From: Parus major
Lineage: Eukaryota; Chordata; Aves; Passeriformes; Paridae
NCBI RefSeq assembly: GCF_001522545.3
Contig: NC_031770.1
Location: 87,211,594-87,275,593, forward strand
DNA: 64,000 bases
Direction of reading: 5' to 3'
The notes beneath the pieces were generated by a model. The model saw only the letters and a list, made by a program, of their open reading frames with translations. It was not told where the DNA came from and did not search any database. The translations under genes and the position numbers were made by a program. Below are positions 15,001 through 30,000 of the stretch, in pieces (the first letter of the stretch is position 1; every line of letters begins with the position of its first letter).

Positions 15001-18000
15001 AAGATAAATTCATGAAACATGCCAAACAGCAAAGCCAAAACCACTAAACTTCTCCACAACCCTGAAAAAAAAATGAATACATTTCCTAATATTAATTACA
15101 AATCTGCACTAAAAATTATGTGTATATATACACATATACATAATCATTAAGGAAAGCTCCATTAACATTGGATTCTACACATGCTGCAGAATAAGCATCA
15201 CATGCTTTATAAATTGTATTTATAAGCACCTTGTATTTATGCTTATCTTTTATAAAACTATTTTAGACAACTTATGGTATCCATTTGCTTGATTCCTTAA
15301 TGCCACTGGTATTAATAATAATCCTGCCAATACTGCAGCATAATAACATAATCCATATAAAATCTACAAATACTATTACATAACCATAAATAAAAATCAC
15401 AGTTGAGTCTTCTCATTTGCTAATTATACATTATAATGTTGTTTTGTTTATACTGTCATTCAGTTCTTCTATAGCTGTGGGTGGAAAAGCACGATAGCTT
15501 TTCATGTTGCAAGGCTTTTCACAGAGGAAGTAAGCAGCAACAGAGGCAGAAAATTTAAAAGCATCATCCATTACTGTAAACTGATGACATCTTGCATAAT
15601 CTGCTACTTAACATACTCATAGCATCTAATGAACGTTTACTAGAACTCAGGCACCATCATTATTCTAATTACTGTTCCTTATGAAGAATGTTCTCACAAC
15701 AAATTGTTTGTTGTTTACTATCCACTGGTGCCAGGCCTCACCACCCTAAAAAAAATACGCATGTGTAATTCAAGGATGGCTGTAAGCTTGGAGACTTAAA
15801 CTCCTTTCTCAAATATGCTCTTTTGTATTGGCCGTGCAAATTGTATGATAACCTGGATCCACTATAATTTACTGACATTTAGCACTATTTTTAAAATACA
15901 AATTTCCTTTACTATGGGTAAAAATGGTTTGCAGTTTGCATCCATCTGTCAAAGTACTTTTCTGTACTACAGCTGTAAAGGAACTCTTTAGAAATTATAT
16001 GTAAGCAAGAGATCACTGTGCCTTTGGTAAATCAACCTCAGTACTTTCCATTTAATTACATTTTACAACATTACTAACTTTTCCTCCATATTAAAGCATA
16101 GCTAATAAAACAGAAATGTTGAGAGAAAGGAATATCCTAAGTAAAATCTACTCCTGTATCACTTAATTTTTCTGTGAGGTCAGAGGTCAGTTTGCATCTG
16201 ACCACTCAAGCTGGATTATCAAAGCCCAAGCAACAAAAAGAAAAAACAGAACCGAAGGGAAAAAAAAAAAGTAGAAGAAAAAAGAAAAAAAAACCAACAA
16301 AAAAAACACTAAACCACTACAAAACAGCACTAGAGAATCATCAAACTTCCACAGCCTACTATAAAAAAAAAAAATAAATCTTACTTGGAATTGTTGAAAT
16401 CAAGAGGAAGTCACCAAATTAAAGTTGCAAACTTGCTCTGTGGTAATGCTTTCTAGAAAATTTAGAAATTTTTTTTTTCTAGAAAATCTGCTTAGAAACA
16501 GAATATCTCAAGTTGCCTACTATGAACTATTCATCCAAAATTAATCAAACTTCTTGTTAAAGAAAACAGACTACAGACAAGGGAGACAATCTAAAAAATG
16601 TCTGTTAGGTTTTGTCTATTTGTACAAGCAAGGAACCAGTTCAGCCCTCCAGCTTGCAGAGAATTTGAACATCTACAGTGAAAATCAGAGAAATCTTACA
16701 TTAGCAGATTTCTCAATGTCTCCAGAGCTACCATCTTCATTTAGCACTATGCCAAGAAATTACATATTATTTTTAAAATTCAACTATCTTTAACAACCTT
16801 TAATCTGTCTTCCAAAAGAGTAACTATTATTTGTGACAAAGCATTTTAAGCATCATTTGGATTTATTAGGAATTTGAGTAGTAACTTCAGTCTAACATTT
16901 TGAAAAAATATGGGTATTTTTTATATCCATACACATACATACTTTTCATTTATGGATAGATAAATGAAAATTTTAGCATATGATTTATGTTATTAGCTGA
17001 TTAGAATACATCTGAGAGCAATATGGAAACAAGCTGGCAACATCAAACATATTCAAAGTAATAGTATACTATGAGTAACAATTCAAACCTTGCAGTGACA
17101 AAACACCCTTCCAGAGGTGCTGAAAATTACAAAAAGTAAATTGTCATTTGACTTGTGCAGAAACACAAGGCTAAGTTTCCATAGAAAAGAGCAATTCTTT
17201 TTAGTCATGTAGCAAAGATACATCACAATACGTCAAGTAAACAGGCTGAGAATCCTATAGCCAAACACTGACAACCCATTCTCTGAGTAAAGAAAATATA
17301 TATATAAAACAGCTATCATGGTTACAGCTTATAAACTTCAAGACACATGGAGAAGAGAGCATGAAGTCATTGTTCAAAGATCAGGTGCCCAACGATCTAT
17401 TAAGAGAAAGCAAGCAAGCACTGTCTCTTACAATGCAAGATGTTATCACTTGCAAGCTTTTTTGATCATGCAGATCTCATGTTTATAAAACAGAATTGCT
17501 CCTTTTCCAGACAAACCCACTGTATCTGCAGTACAAGGTAAGCATACTTTGACTTTGCATGTGGCCAGCAAATTACTGCATGTAGTCCTAAAGATATAAA
17601 TTTACTCCATTTGTCACGTGCTGATCTGAAATAATACTGAAATAACATCCTTTTACTGTTGTTGTAGCAGGCAGAGCAAAATTACTCTGGGTCTGTGTAA
17701 GATGCCTATGTACGCATCGCCCTTTGGGAATTCTGTACACAAAGAAAGCTGATGCCACAATTTCCACACATTACCTTCAACCTGAATCAATTCTCCAAGC
17801 TTGGTGTTACAATAACAACAAGTTAGTGGCTTTACATTTATTACAGGGAATACACAAACATTCAAGTGACTACTACTCTGAATCTTGAATTTTAAATATG
17901 TTACTTTAACATGACATCCTGCAAAGCTCTTGGTAAATTATTTCCCAGTTCGGGGCTGCAACCTCATTTTAACTTCTTTTCCTACAAGCAATTTGTACCA

Positions 18001-21000
18001 CAGCATTGAATAAAATTTCCAAAATTGAAATAACCACATAGCAAGATATAAACACAAACGTTTCAGATCTTAGCTTTGGCACTGACATTTCTTGAACACA
18101 CAGTCTTTTGACAGCATTTGTGTCTTACACTTTCTCATTTTCTCTTATACAATGAACAGAGAAAAAAGAGTAAGAGTGACCAGCTAGGTGTTTTCAGAAG
18201 GGAAACAAAAATTCCTTGAAAAGTAGTCCAAACAGTGAATTAAAATCCTCTTTTCATTACAGTAAATGTTGATTGTTTTGATGGGTTTCCAAGAGACATA
18301 ATTTAAATTTATCATCTTACACTTCTTCTCTTTTGCGCTGTACTAGAAGTATTTTCTTTTTCTTGCGCTAATAATTAAATTAGGAAAAAATGCCAAGGCA
18401 CTGGAGATACAAGTTTTGCTTCCTCTTGTATCTTAATGATAGCAACTGAATCTGCAAGGTTTAAGTTATTTATAGTATAAAACTACTAAGTAAAATAATC
18501 TAAACAAATTAAAACTTTATTACTTAGACTAGTAACAATAAAAGCTCATGCACTGACACACATGATTGAATTTTGTTAGGCATGAAGCTCAATACTGCAA
18601 GCTTCCTTATTCCACTTTGTGTCTTAGTCACATTCTAATTTTCTATAAAAATTCTGTGTTTATGTGCTAAGAATCCTTCTACATTTAGCAAATCTGATTA
18701 TCTTCTGCTGAAAGTCCTGGTTGTAGCAACAGTTTTGCAATGCAGATATAAAAAATAACACAATTCCAACACAAAAACCCTAAAACACTAAAGACTGACA
18801 TTCCAAAACTGACGATTTTTTTAATTACCCGTAATTACCATCTGTGGCAACTCATGGGTTGTCAGAATCCAATCTCAGCTGGTGATTCACACACTATATT
18901 ATTCTTCTGGCAGCAGTAAGAACTGGCAATGCAAAACTAGGTTTGTTGAACTTAATCCTGTATTGCTGTGTATCCCTGTATCTTCTGTAATGCTACTTTG
19001 ACTTTACAAACTAAAATAGTTAGATTTAACTAAGTAACTGCCACATCTTCCCACACTGGTTAGATCCATTTAGCAATAAAAGTCAAAACTTTCTGAACTC
19101 TAACAAGACATTAAAAAAAACCAAAACAAACAAACAAAAAACCCAGAATGTTTAAAATATCAGCAAAAATATAAAGAATATAGCACAAGTTCAAGTCCAA
19201 GCTGCATTTTTAACAGCTGTCGAGTAGTTTAAATTCCAAATATCATATTTTGCTTAAAAATACCTATAGAACCACTTTTGTATCCATAAAGCAGCCTTTT
19301 GGGATGTAAACAACTCACTGAAATACAGGCTACTCACAGTTCTATTGTCATGGTAATGCCTAAGATGACAAAAACTAAAGAAATGCAATCTGCTTAAAAT
19401 TAAACACTCTTACAAAGACACAAATGATAAGTCTTAAAAATAAAAGGAATTTTTTAAAAAAATAAAACCACATGGAACTAAATTTGAGCACCCCTTCAAT
19501 CAGGTAATCCTCAGCAACCAGGCAAAGCAAACCTCTTCTTAATTCTTTTACTAGGCCACAATGATGCGGTTACTACAGCTGTACAGTAAATGAATTTTCA
19601 TGTATTTGTTTTCTCAAATATGATACAATGACTCAATAAAGCTCAGAAGGTCTTCTTAGATACAAACGAAAGACAAAAAAAAAAACCCTCAGGTGCCAAA
19701 GGTGATTGATCCATATTTCACTCTGATGTATGGAGTTCTAGAGCACAGGCACTAAAAATTACTATTAAAATTTTCTCTCACATAAGCTAATCACAAATAT
19801 CTTCAATTTGACATTAAAAAACCAAAAAGTAGGCTAGCAAGTAGAGCAGCAACAGAAAATACTTCACTATTAAAACACAGTAAGTGTAACAAAAGAATTC
19901 TTATTCTTGGACTGATAGATCATTAGTGAAACCCAATGGTCTTTTTCAGCTCACTGTGTAGAATAATGTTTTGCCACAAAGCGGTATTATCAACTTCATA
20001 TGCAACCTCATTATTAAGTTTAAAGGCAATTTCAGATATGCCCACATGGAAATTCTGTGGGGTTCTTTCATGTTCTTTCTCGCCTCCCCACCAACTACTT
20101 AATTACTATTACACAAAAGAAATCTCACTGCAGTGATTACACAAAGTGAAAAAAAATCTCTGTATCTCTACTATTAGAATTGGACCTGTACCAGATGGAA
20201 GTCACATGTAAGTAACTATTTGTTTTTTTTGGTTGATGGTGATCCTTGCACTTAAGAGGTCTCTGTAAGAAGGAAATGACAACTTGGAATACAGATATCT
20301 AAATTCTGTCTATGAAAAAAAAGTCAAGTTTAAAGTGCATAATTAAACAGCATAGTAAGAATTACACATTAATCAAAATACGTACTCATAAAATAAAACA
20401 TTTCTATTCAAACTTTTGGGCCAAACTAGTTTCTAATGCTCTGTTTAAATGACAAAAAAAAAAGTGTATGAGTGCAAAGGAAATTAACTGGATGTATAAC
20501 ATACAGACTTGCATTGCAAGACTAGGACCATGTTTTGGCATGAGCAGCCTGAAACATTTGGTGGAAAGAAAAAAATTATCTTCCAAGACCAGTAATAAAT
20601 TCTTAAGACACACTGCCACACACACCTGTTGCCATGTGGCTTTTTGCAAAAGCCACACTGCTTGCTGGGCACCCAAATATGTTTGCTTTCGCTAGCAGAG
20701 GTATGTTCCAAGCCCTCTTTTTTAACAGTTGAAATGTTATCTGGAATGAACAAGGGAGGTTCATCAAGTGAAAGACTTTTGCTGCTTCTTCTCTGGCGAG
20801 GTTGGAGATTCTTATCATTTCTTTTTGACTTGTTTTTTTCTTTATCATCGTCCTTCAGATGTTCTACCACAGAGGGATCTTTAGTCTCTGCCTCTTCCTT
20901 TGTGGAGCTATTTGCTTTTAGTGCAGTTGCAAGTTGGTGTTTGCTGGATTGCTTTTGAGCAGGATGTGAAACATGGCCTGACAAGGAATGCACAGAGTGG

Positions 21001-24000
21001 TGGGTATCTTTAGAACAGCTTTGATGAGTAGGAGATTTCTCACTTGCTTTTTGAGCTGATGACTTCTGGGCTTGCCCAGAAGCCTGGACCCGGGGTATTT
21101 TCTTCAGCTTTGTGTTGGTCTGTTTTTTTACAGTCACTCCTGAAACACTACTTTTCGCTTTCAAACCCAGATCAGATTGTTTCTTCCTAATTTTAACTGG
21201 GTTACTTGGATGCTGATGACTCTCTTGCTCATCTGCATTTCGCTTCAGACTTGCTGAAGAGGGACTATGAAGGCTTGAAACAGCCACACCAGCTCTTGTT
21301 CTTGACCGTGTCATTTCTTGTTGTACTGTACCTGATTTCTGTCGAGTACCTGCAGCCAGATTTTGTTTATTCTGTACTACAGATTTACTATGACGGGGCC
21401 TAATGTTCTTTTCACATTTTGTTGAAATACCGATTTGTTTCTCATCATCCTGAAATTTTGATGCCTCTGGACCTTCTGCTTTTGTACTGCTAATCTGCTG
21501 CTGTATATTTTGGCTTGATTGGTCAACAACAGTGCTTTCTAAAATGCTGTTTCCTGGGTCAACAGAAGTAAACTCTTTGCTTTTTAAGTCTTTACTATCA
21601 CAGTCTGTACTGTCCAATAGTTTCTCAGATGGAGTTTCAGTTTTCTCCATTCCCTTGTCATCACCTCCAGCTTCTGTTACACATTCCTTTACTGACGAAG
21701 TATTTTCATCAAGAGTTTCCACATTGTGGGAACCTGAACTGCAATCAACCCCCTCTTTCACAGAGCTGGACAAATTTGAATGGGTCTCACAAATGTCATC
21801 TGTATTCATGCAAGCACTAGATGAATCATTATCTTTTCCAGTTATTTCAATTTGATTATGTTCTTCTTTTTTCTCTGATTCCCCCGTTTTATTATCAGTT
21901 TTTTCTTCTGAAGAATTTTCTAAGCCCATTGAATCAATCACATCACTTGCTTGATTTTTAACTGGAATCATTTCAGTATCGGCAGATACTGAACAAACTG
22001 ATTCAGCATTCTCAGAATCAGTCTTCATTGCAACCTCTACTATTTCCTTTGTTTCCTCAGGAGAAGGGGAACAGGGTTCTGTTACATTAGCACAACTTAA
22101 CTCTTGGGATGTCTCTTCAACTTTTGACTGCTCAGGGCTTTCAGATTTTATTTCTTTCACATCCTCAGGACCAGGCAGGCATTTTGTATTATTTTGGGAT
22201 GCTGTTGTTGCTGTTCCTTCCACCTGTCCTGATCGCCTTGTACTACGTCTAACCTCCCTAGGCTGCTCCGTTTTCAAGTGTGCAGCAACATCCATCTCTT
22301 TAACTGGACTTCTCTCTTGTTTCTGTCCATTTTTTGGAGCAGATCCACTTTTTACAGATGATTTCTTGGTATTAGGAGGAGGAGCAACATTCGAACGCTT
22401 GGCTAGTGTGCTCTGCCGCAGACTCCGTACTGGTTCTAGGAAGGGAAAAAGAAATCTCTTAGCTAATATGCTTCCCTCTTTTTGCAACTACAAGATTTAC
22501 CTAGAATAAAAGTGACTTACCCCAATTTAGCTTACTGGATATAAAGAGAACTTAAGCTTAGTTGTTTACTAAACTTAAAAACTTCCCCAAAACCAAATTA
22601 CTTGCATTTCAATTTTACACTGACATAGTTTGGATGTAAAATCCCATTATTCTAAAGGCTATGGAATTTCTGAGTAGTATATACAGAACACAAGTGATGA
22701 TAGAAACAATCAAAACTAACTCCACTTTTTTACCTCTCAGCCTTTTCTCCTCAAACAAAAATTGCACAAGCTAAATTGTGATCAGAAATATAACTAAAGT
22801 TTAAAATCTTTTAGAGAACAATCTACAAATCTGAGATCCAGTCACATTCTCACCTGATGACAACTTTTGTATTTTCTAAACAAATAACCATTCCAGTCCC
22901 TTTCTAAACAGCATAATCACCAGCTTTGTGCCACAGCCTCCTATTTAAATTCTGATCTCCATATTAAGTAATTTTATCTTTTTAACTCAACCTGCTATAT
23001 GGGGGAAAAAAGCAGAGCAGTAAATAACTACAGTTCAACATGTTAGAAACCCCGCAACTATTATAGTTTATTATAAATTATAGTATATTATTATACTATT
23101 ATATTTTATTATAAATTAGCTAAGAAAGAATTTAAATATTTAAATAAAATATTAAGTAACTTGAGATATTTTGATTAAACACTTTCTGACTAATTTAAAA
23201 TAAAAAGAGAATATATAAATAAAAATAGAATCAAAACTTTAATTGGAAATAGAGACATGCTAACCTAATATTCCAATGCTGTTTTGCACCTCCATCATGC
23301 TTTTGTTGGTGAAGAACTACATTATTAACCTTATGTAGGTAAAAGGATCAAAATCTCAAAAATTAGTTTAATGACCATAAGCAAGACACTAAATATTTAT
23401 AAAAGAGGAATTCTAATTGACTCATACCCTATGGATGCCAACTTCTAGCTGCAGTGTATAATAAAGGAAGCTTCTATATTGGAATTCACACAACCAAGTT
23501 TATAAATGTTGGAGGTAGGATTTTAAAGATTTGATTTACTTCAAATGCGCAAACACACAATTATGATCACCTTGTGCCATTAAACGTGGTGATTTCCTTG
23601 GTGATGTGACTGATGCTTCCTCAGCACGGCTTCTCAAATTCCTATTAGGTAAAGCAAGCTCATCGTCATCAATGGTGTCATTACCACTCTCTTTAACTCC
23701 TTCTTCATCCATAGTATCATCAAGACCAATAACTGGAAAAAACAAACAAGAAAGAGCCTAAAACTTAAAATGATCACCAAGTGTTGCAGCTATAATGCTG
23801 AGCAAGATAGGGGAAGAGACATTAAAAAATAAATAAATTGGCCATCTAAAATCAAGCAAAAGAGGAAAAATATGAAGAAATGAAGGACAGAAAATTCCCA
23901 TGTGAGACAGTTTCAGTGCAGAAGAAGCTATCATCCACAGCTTAAAACTTCTGTTGATAGTCCCCATAGTGTTTTTGTGTAGTCACATTTTTATTGGGGT

Positions 24001-27000
24001 TTTTTGCCACAAAAAGTTCCCCAGTCTTAAGAGGATCAGCTGCCCCTCACTGTCCCTTCCCACCTAAGAAAAAGGTAAACAGCAGAAAGAGCTGATCCAG
24101 AAGTGCAGAGTATAAAAATCACAGTTTTCTCACAGGACAGCATTTTAAAACTCTCAGCCCCACCAATATCACATATTTGCATCTGTAATGCCTTTCTGGA
24201 AGAGCTTTAAGCGCAGCAAGCACTTAACCTCCCAGGACAAGGAACACTGTCTTTGGTGAACTCCTCTCCTCCACTAACCTGAGAAAGATTCCAGAGGTCG
24301 CTCCTGAAAACAGGTTTCCTAAGAGGCAGTCAGGTCACTACACCAGCCATTCTCCTCAATTGCTCTAATTTTGGCTCTTGCAGTGGTAGTCTCTCCTATT
24401 TAAAGATCCTATGTGTGATTAATGAATTCTGGTCCCCATGGGATGCAAAATTTGTGACATCAAGCCAAACAGCCAAGTGACTTTACAAAATATGTAGGAA
24501 GGTCTAACAAATAAAAGAGAGGCTCCAAACAATTAAGTATGCCTGTTTTTCACTATTAAAGACACCATCCTTGAAGCATTTTAAGATAAACTCACATGAC
24601 ATACATAAGGTATCTAAAAATTTCTAAGAAATGCTTACTTAAAAATGATATAAATAAACTTATTATTGTGATATCGATCACAAAAGTCAAAAAACCAAGA
24701 AGTTAAATTAAAAATTTTTAGAATTTTTAGACCAGCTCAGAAAATCTCTCAACTCCTTGTCCTTCTGAAGTCTGAAATTACTGCAACTTAAAAAAACCAA
24801 TGCCCTTGTGAAGACACTACAATAACAAGAATACTTTTAAAATAACAAAAATCGGAAACCGTAAAACACCGCTGAATCCAAAGACTGATGGTAACCAAGT
24901 CTATCAATCTGCAATCACCTGCCATGAAGAATTTAAAAAATAAAGTAACCAAGCAACACATTAGAAGTTCAAATATTAGAAATTTTTTTATCAGTCTCTT
25001 AAGGAAGGCTGATCACAGCACCAGGCAATCAGCATTCTGAACCTCTGTAATCAGATGGCTGCCAGGAGCTGAAAGCTATGAGTTTCTTAAGCTAACAATT
25101 TATGGTCATCCATTTTATTTTAACCATAACTTTTAGTTACTGCATTGTACACATCAATTACAAGGAAAAGTGTTTGTGGAAACTCCTGCCCATCTCCACT
25201 CTCCAATCCACAGAGCCACCTTTACATCTGTGTATGTTTACAAACATAGAGATATCACACACAAGGTGCATCAGGCTGATAAACTTGGTCTTACTCCACT
25301 CAAGTGTGTTTCTTAATCACTTATTTGCTACAAGCTACGTACTGGGCACATTGGCAAAAAAATTACATTGTAACTGCCCTATTAGACATTATCTTCGCAG
25401 TCAATATTTAATACTGGCCATTGTCTAAGATGGAAACCTGAATGAGACGGACCCTCACCCTAACTCCAGCTGCCCACTCCCAAAGGTTATATCCTCCCTG
25501 CAGCTCTGCTTTGGTATTTGTGTTTTCACAGTGTTCCTGCAAAACACGAAACTGGCTTTTGGGAAGAGACTGTGACAAAACTTCTCCACTTCTGTTCCTT
25601 ATGTATAGAACTAAATTACTAAACTATTGAAGACAACATGAAAAATAAAGGATAGCTTCTGAAACAACTCTGGAGCACATTAAAGGGCTGACATTAGTCT
25701 TGGAGTTTACAGTGTTCTTGGTCAAGTTAAGGAATTTATACACCCTCCTTTATTAATAACAAGAGACACATTCAGTCTATTATTGACAGTTTGAAATATT
25801 AGAATTACAGTATTTTCATACTTACAAGAAAGACTCTGTGCTGTAGGTTTAATTTTACAGAGGAACTGAAGCACAGAATCTTGCTAATTTCAAACCTGAG
25901 CTACAACTCAGCTAGTAAAGACAGCCTCATGAGGCCCCTGATGAGGAGCATTCCACACAGACCCTGCTGGGAAGAGAAAAACTGACAGAACAGCAATAGC
26001 TACAAAAAGGACTAGGAAAGTAAATTATGAAGGAGAAGTGGAGGTAAAGAAATAACCCTAGGAAAGGTAAACCAACAAAAGCAAAAGAAAGAACAAAGAA
26101 GTAGAGATGAGCTTAGTAACAAGTATCTAAAGATTATCTCAGCAGTAAGTATAGAAATGAGAAAAATGAAATAGGAAAAAGAAAAGGAATAAATAAAGAA
26201 AAAACTTCTCTGAATAGGAGGAGTTGCACACCAGTGTACCACTGAACAGACTGCAAATCAGAAAATTATGTGTGACATTCAACATATTCATACCGGAAAA
26301 GGCACTAGGGACCTTCATCTTTCTTCATCTTATTTTGAGTTTCTCCATTATTTGTAAAGTATCTAAATTTCCAAACTTCTGGACTATACTGCTGATTCAC
26401 ATTTATATATATTATACCATAATAGAACAATATAGAGTAAAAAGAGTCTATTTGCAAATTTAAAGCAACATTTTCCCAATGCTAAAACAAAAGGATGACT
26501 ATTTTTTAATTCTTTAGCAATGTGAAACTGAAGAAAACAAGTCTTACTTTGTAGTGAAAGAGCAAGTAAAGAGAAGAAAACACCCCTAAATACACCAGCA
26601 AAAATTATGACATTTATAAATCTTTACTTTTATTAACATAAGACTTTCCTCAATTATTTTCAGCCAGAACTAAGACAGAAAGACTCAGGTTTTTGACACA
26701 CTGACCAAGGTAAAAATACCAAGTTTATTTCTACCAAGTGTAGAAATAAATTTCTTTTCTGTAGATGTTAGCCCTGAATTTCTTTTGCTTAGGTAACCAC
26801 ACCAAACAGAACATCACTGCTGTTCCAGCTTTGCACTGCTGTAAAATGCTATGTCCAGCTGAATCACACTAATGGCATAAATGTGCAGATCCACAGCAGA
26901 TTCCATATAAGCATCACAGATTATATGGAAATGGTTGAATATTTTAAAATTTCTATGTTATACATTAATAACTACATAAAAATGTAACATTATGCTTCAA

Positions 27001-30000
27001 TGAAAATAGTTTAGTCTAAAGCAGTAACTACCATGTCTAGGTAAGCCTTCAGAAGAGCTAATAAACTACAGTGAAGCAACCAAACATACAGAGATAGTAA
27101 TATTTTGTCAGTAAGTCTCAAGATCAAAAACAAGGATGGTATACTTTCTATGAAAAACCTTTTTTCTACTGACATTTGTGATGCATATGGTAAAGAAACA
27201 AGATTAGAAATACTTTCTGTTAAAAGAAGATATATTTTCAAGAGAAATTATGTGACTGATGACATAACTTACTTAAGGAAACATCAAACTCCAACTGTTT
27301 TACAAGTTCACCTGTAGCCCATTGAACTGAGAATTTGCCTGCAAGTTGGGTTGACTGACCGGTGCAAGAAAAGAATCACAGTAAGGAACATGAAATATTA
27401 ACTGAACATTTGCTCCCGTTCCCCATTAATGTCTGTGTTGTAGAGAGGTAATTGTATAGTCTTTAGAATAAAGACATATGAAAATCAACTGGGTTTACTA
27501 AACTTAATACAGCATGTATCTTGACAGAGGACTGCATACCCATATTATTAAAAAGATGGAGCTACATCACAAGCCTCCTGAATTCTAGTTCTTTAGTGAC
27601 AGAAGCCTGTTACATTGGAAGTAAGAAACAGAAAAACACAAATTTCAACAGAGTAAAAACACCACACCAAACCAAGCCCTTTAATGTAAATTAATTAATT
27701 TTATTAAGAAGGGATTCTTCATGTATTTACCAATCAGAGAGCTAATCTAAATTGCTTTGCAAATCTTAGTACAGATACAACCTCTCTCTACCCATGAAAC
27801 TGATGCAAAGGCATAAATACCTAAATACTTCAGAAGGACCTAAGCTGGCAAATACAGGGAGTTTGCCACCTACAAACAGAAAAAGGTGCAAAATAAATAT
27901 TCTCCAGGTTCTCAATACCAATACAGTAAATTTAAACTTTATACAGTAAAGTTACTACCTTGGTCATAAAATACTGTGTAGCTGTTCATATGGACAGCTT
28001 GGAAGAAGGAAGGCATAAAGAGGTAAGAAAACTCAGAGAAACAACTGTAGACCAAATTTTGAAATCTCAAAGCTACATTCAAAATTACTTCACACGTAGG
28101 AGGAAAAATACACATTTGGCTTTAGTGAAAAGAGCCTGAAATGCCTAACACAGACAGATATCACACCAGCCAAAGAAAAGCGTTATTTGTAGTTAGAAAA
28201 ATTGGTTTGGCTTCAAAAATTCAGTAGGCGATCATGATTTTAGCAGAGGTAATGCTGCTTTTAACAATACTCATGAAAACACAGACTAAAACTAGAAAAA
28301 GCAGACTGCACTTGAGGGAAACATTTTCCCAGCAGGAATCCTGAGGGACAGGGAAAAAAAAGGCAATTAAAAAGATGTCCCCAGCACATTTTGTACACTC
28401 TTACAGTCTTCTTCATCATTTATGCTAAGTAGCTGATTCGATAAACATACCCATAAACTAGTTAAAAGCTTGATTTCAATATGAAATCTAAAAATGTCTC
28501 CAGATGATATGCAATTAAAATTCCATTCCCTATATTATAACAAATCAAACAACCCCAGTAAATGACATTCTGAAAAGTTACATAGTTTGTGATAGCTAAG
28601 AATTACCAATTTAGTCCAAATGCTAAGTTATTTAGCTCACTGGCATTTGACCAGTATCACCTGCTATGCTCACAGGTGGATAAGCTTCCAGCATGTTTTC
28701 CAGCAAGAACAGAACAAAACATAAATCACTAGGGTACCATTCAAAGTTGAAATAAATGTGTTGCTCTTAAAAGAGTTGTCATATTCTAAATCTCAGAGTT
28801 TCCACTTCTTGTGAATGAATTGCTCAACAAGGTAAAAAAATCAACACAACCCTAAAAAGCATGCTTCCACACCCACTCACACCACTCAAACATTTAAGAT
28901 GGCCAAGAGCTGTTCTACACAATATAATTTTTACATTGGTCATGCACAGCTTGTAAGAACAGCCACCTGATCAAACTGATGAAAAGAAGCAGAGAGGGAC
29001 CTAAAACATGAATTGGGACACTTCTGACCACTTCAAGAATTTGTATTTCATTTATTTCTCAAAAGTTTCATTTTGTCAAATTCTGTCCTTTAACTGGCAA
29101 GGAGAGCAGTTATATCAATTTCTACTATCGATACATGATCTTTCTGCTTATACCTACTTCAGGACAGGAAGAGCCCTCCGTAACTGCTAAGCTCCTATGA
29201 ACTGCAGTGAATAACACGTGGATAGTTTGTACCTTGATTCACAGAGGTAACAAAACTTCTAAATTGTGCTGTAGGACCAGCATTCTCCTCAGTCTAGCTC
29301 CATAAACCAGCAACCTAACTACATCTTTATAGTTTAGCAGTCACCCTTCACATACATATTCTAAAAGGATTTCAGCAAAATTTGACCTCTACCCTATCAA
29401 GTTTGTGAGAGTCATAGACTTAATGTTTACCTTTGCTCAAAGCCATAACCAGGATCACCCACAAAGAATCTTGTTCTCTTCTCTAAATATGCAATTATTC
29501 AATCAAAGCTAAAAAGGTAACCCAATTTATTCTGTTGCTCTAACCTCGTTCTGTTACTCAGTGGCAATTATAGAGCAAGTTCAGCAAGTTTGGTCTGTTC
29601 TGTCTTTGGTCTCTGCTGGTCTTTGTCTGACCAACAGTGTCATCTAACTAAAGAAATTACCTAAATCCAGCAATCTGGATTGAGGCCAAGAGAAAAAAAT
29701 AAATCTGTTTTATTGGTACTGATATAGTTCTGCCTGTCAATAGATAGGCAACAAACATCCATTGTCATAGTCCTTCTATTTGTCATGTACCAGTACTGCT
29801 GACTGACACTCTTGGTATCAGAAAGACATGGACCTGGTGAAGTGAGACCAGAGGAGGCCACAAAAATGACTGGCGGGCTTGAGCACATGTCTGTTGAAGA
29901 AAGCCTGGGAGAGCTGGGGTTGTTTGGCCTGGAAAATAAGCAGACACCTCACTGCAGCCTTTTAATACTTAAAAGGGGCTTATAAGAAAAATGTGAACAG

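Larger units (their letters stand above)
10116..20625 (-). other. PHF3: PHF3 10.5-kb intron between coding exons 3 and 4
   Basis: This intron splits the PHD finger codons (Arg739). It holds a long G-tract (11273-11293) with G/T-rich flank, a perfect DR1 motif (16177-16189), an A-rich tract (16236-16376), a hairpin with 11-bp arms (16943-16970) and A/C-rich patches at about 14325-14395 and 19105-19145. No CR1, LTR or coding exon was recognised in it. Open frames such as 12949-13179 and 14295-14696 have no recognisable product. Confidence 0.85.

Noticed and set aside
16174..16377. Lysine-rich 67-codon frame
   Set aside because: Product of A-rich low complexity in a PHF3 intron.
20484..22487. 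A single 667-codon open frame as an intronless gene
   Set aside because: Its middle is the PHF3 large exon; the acceptor at 22436 and donor at 20625 define the real limits and the ends are intron.
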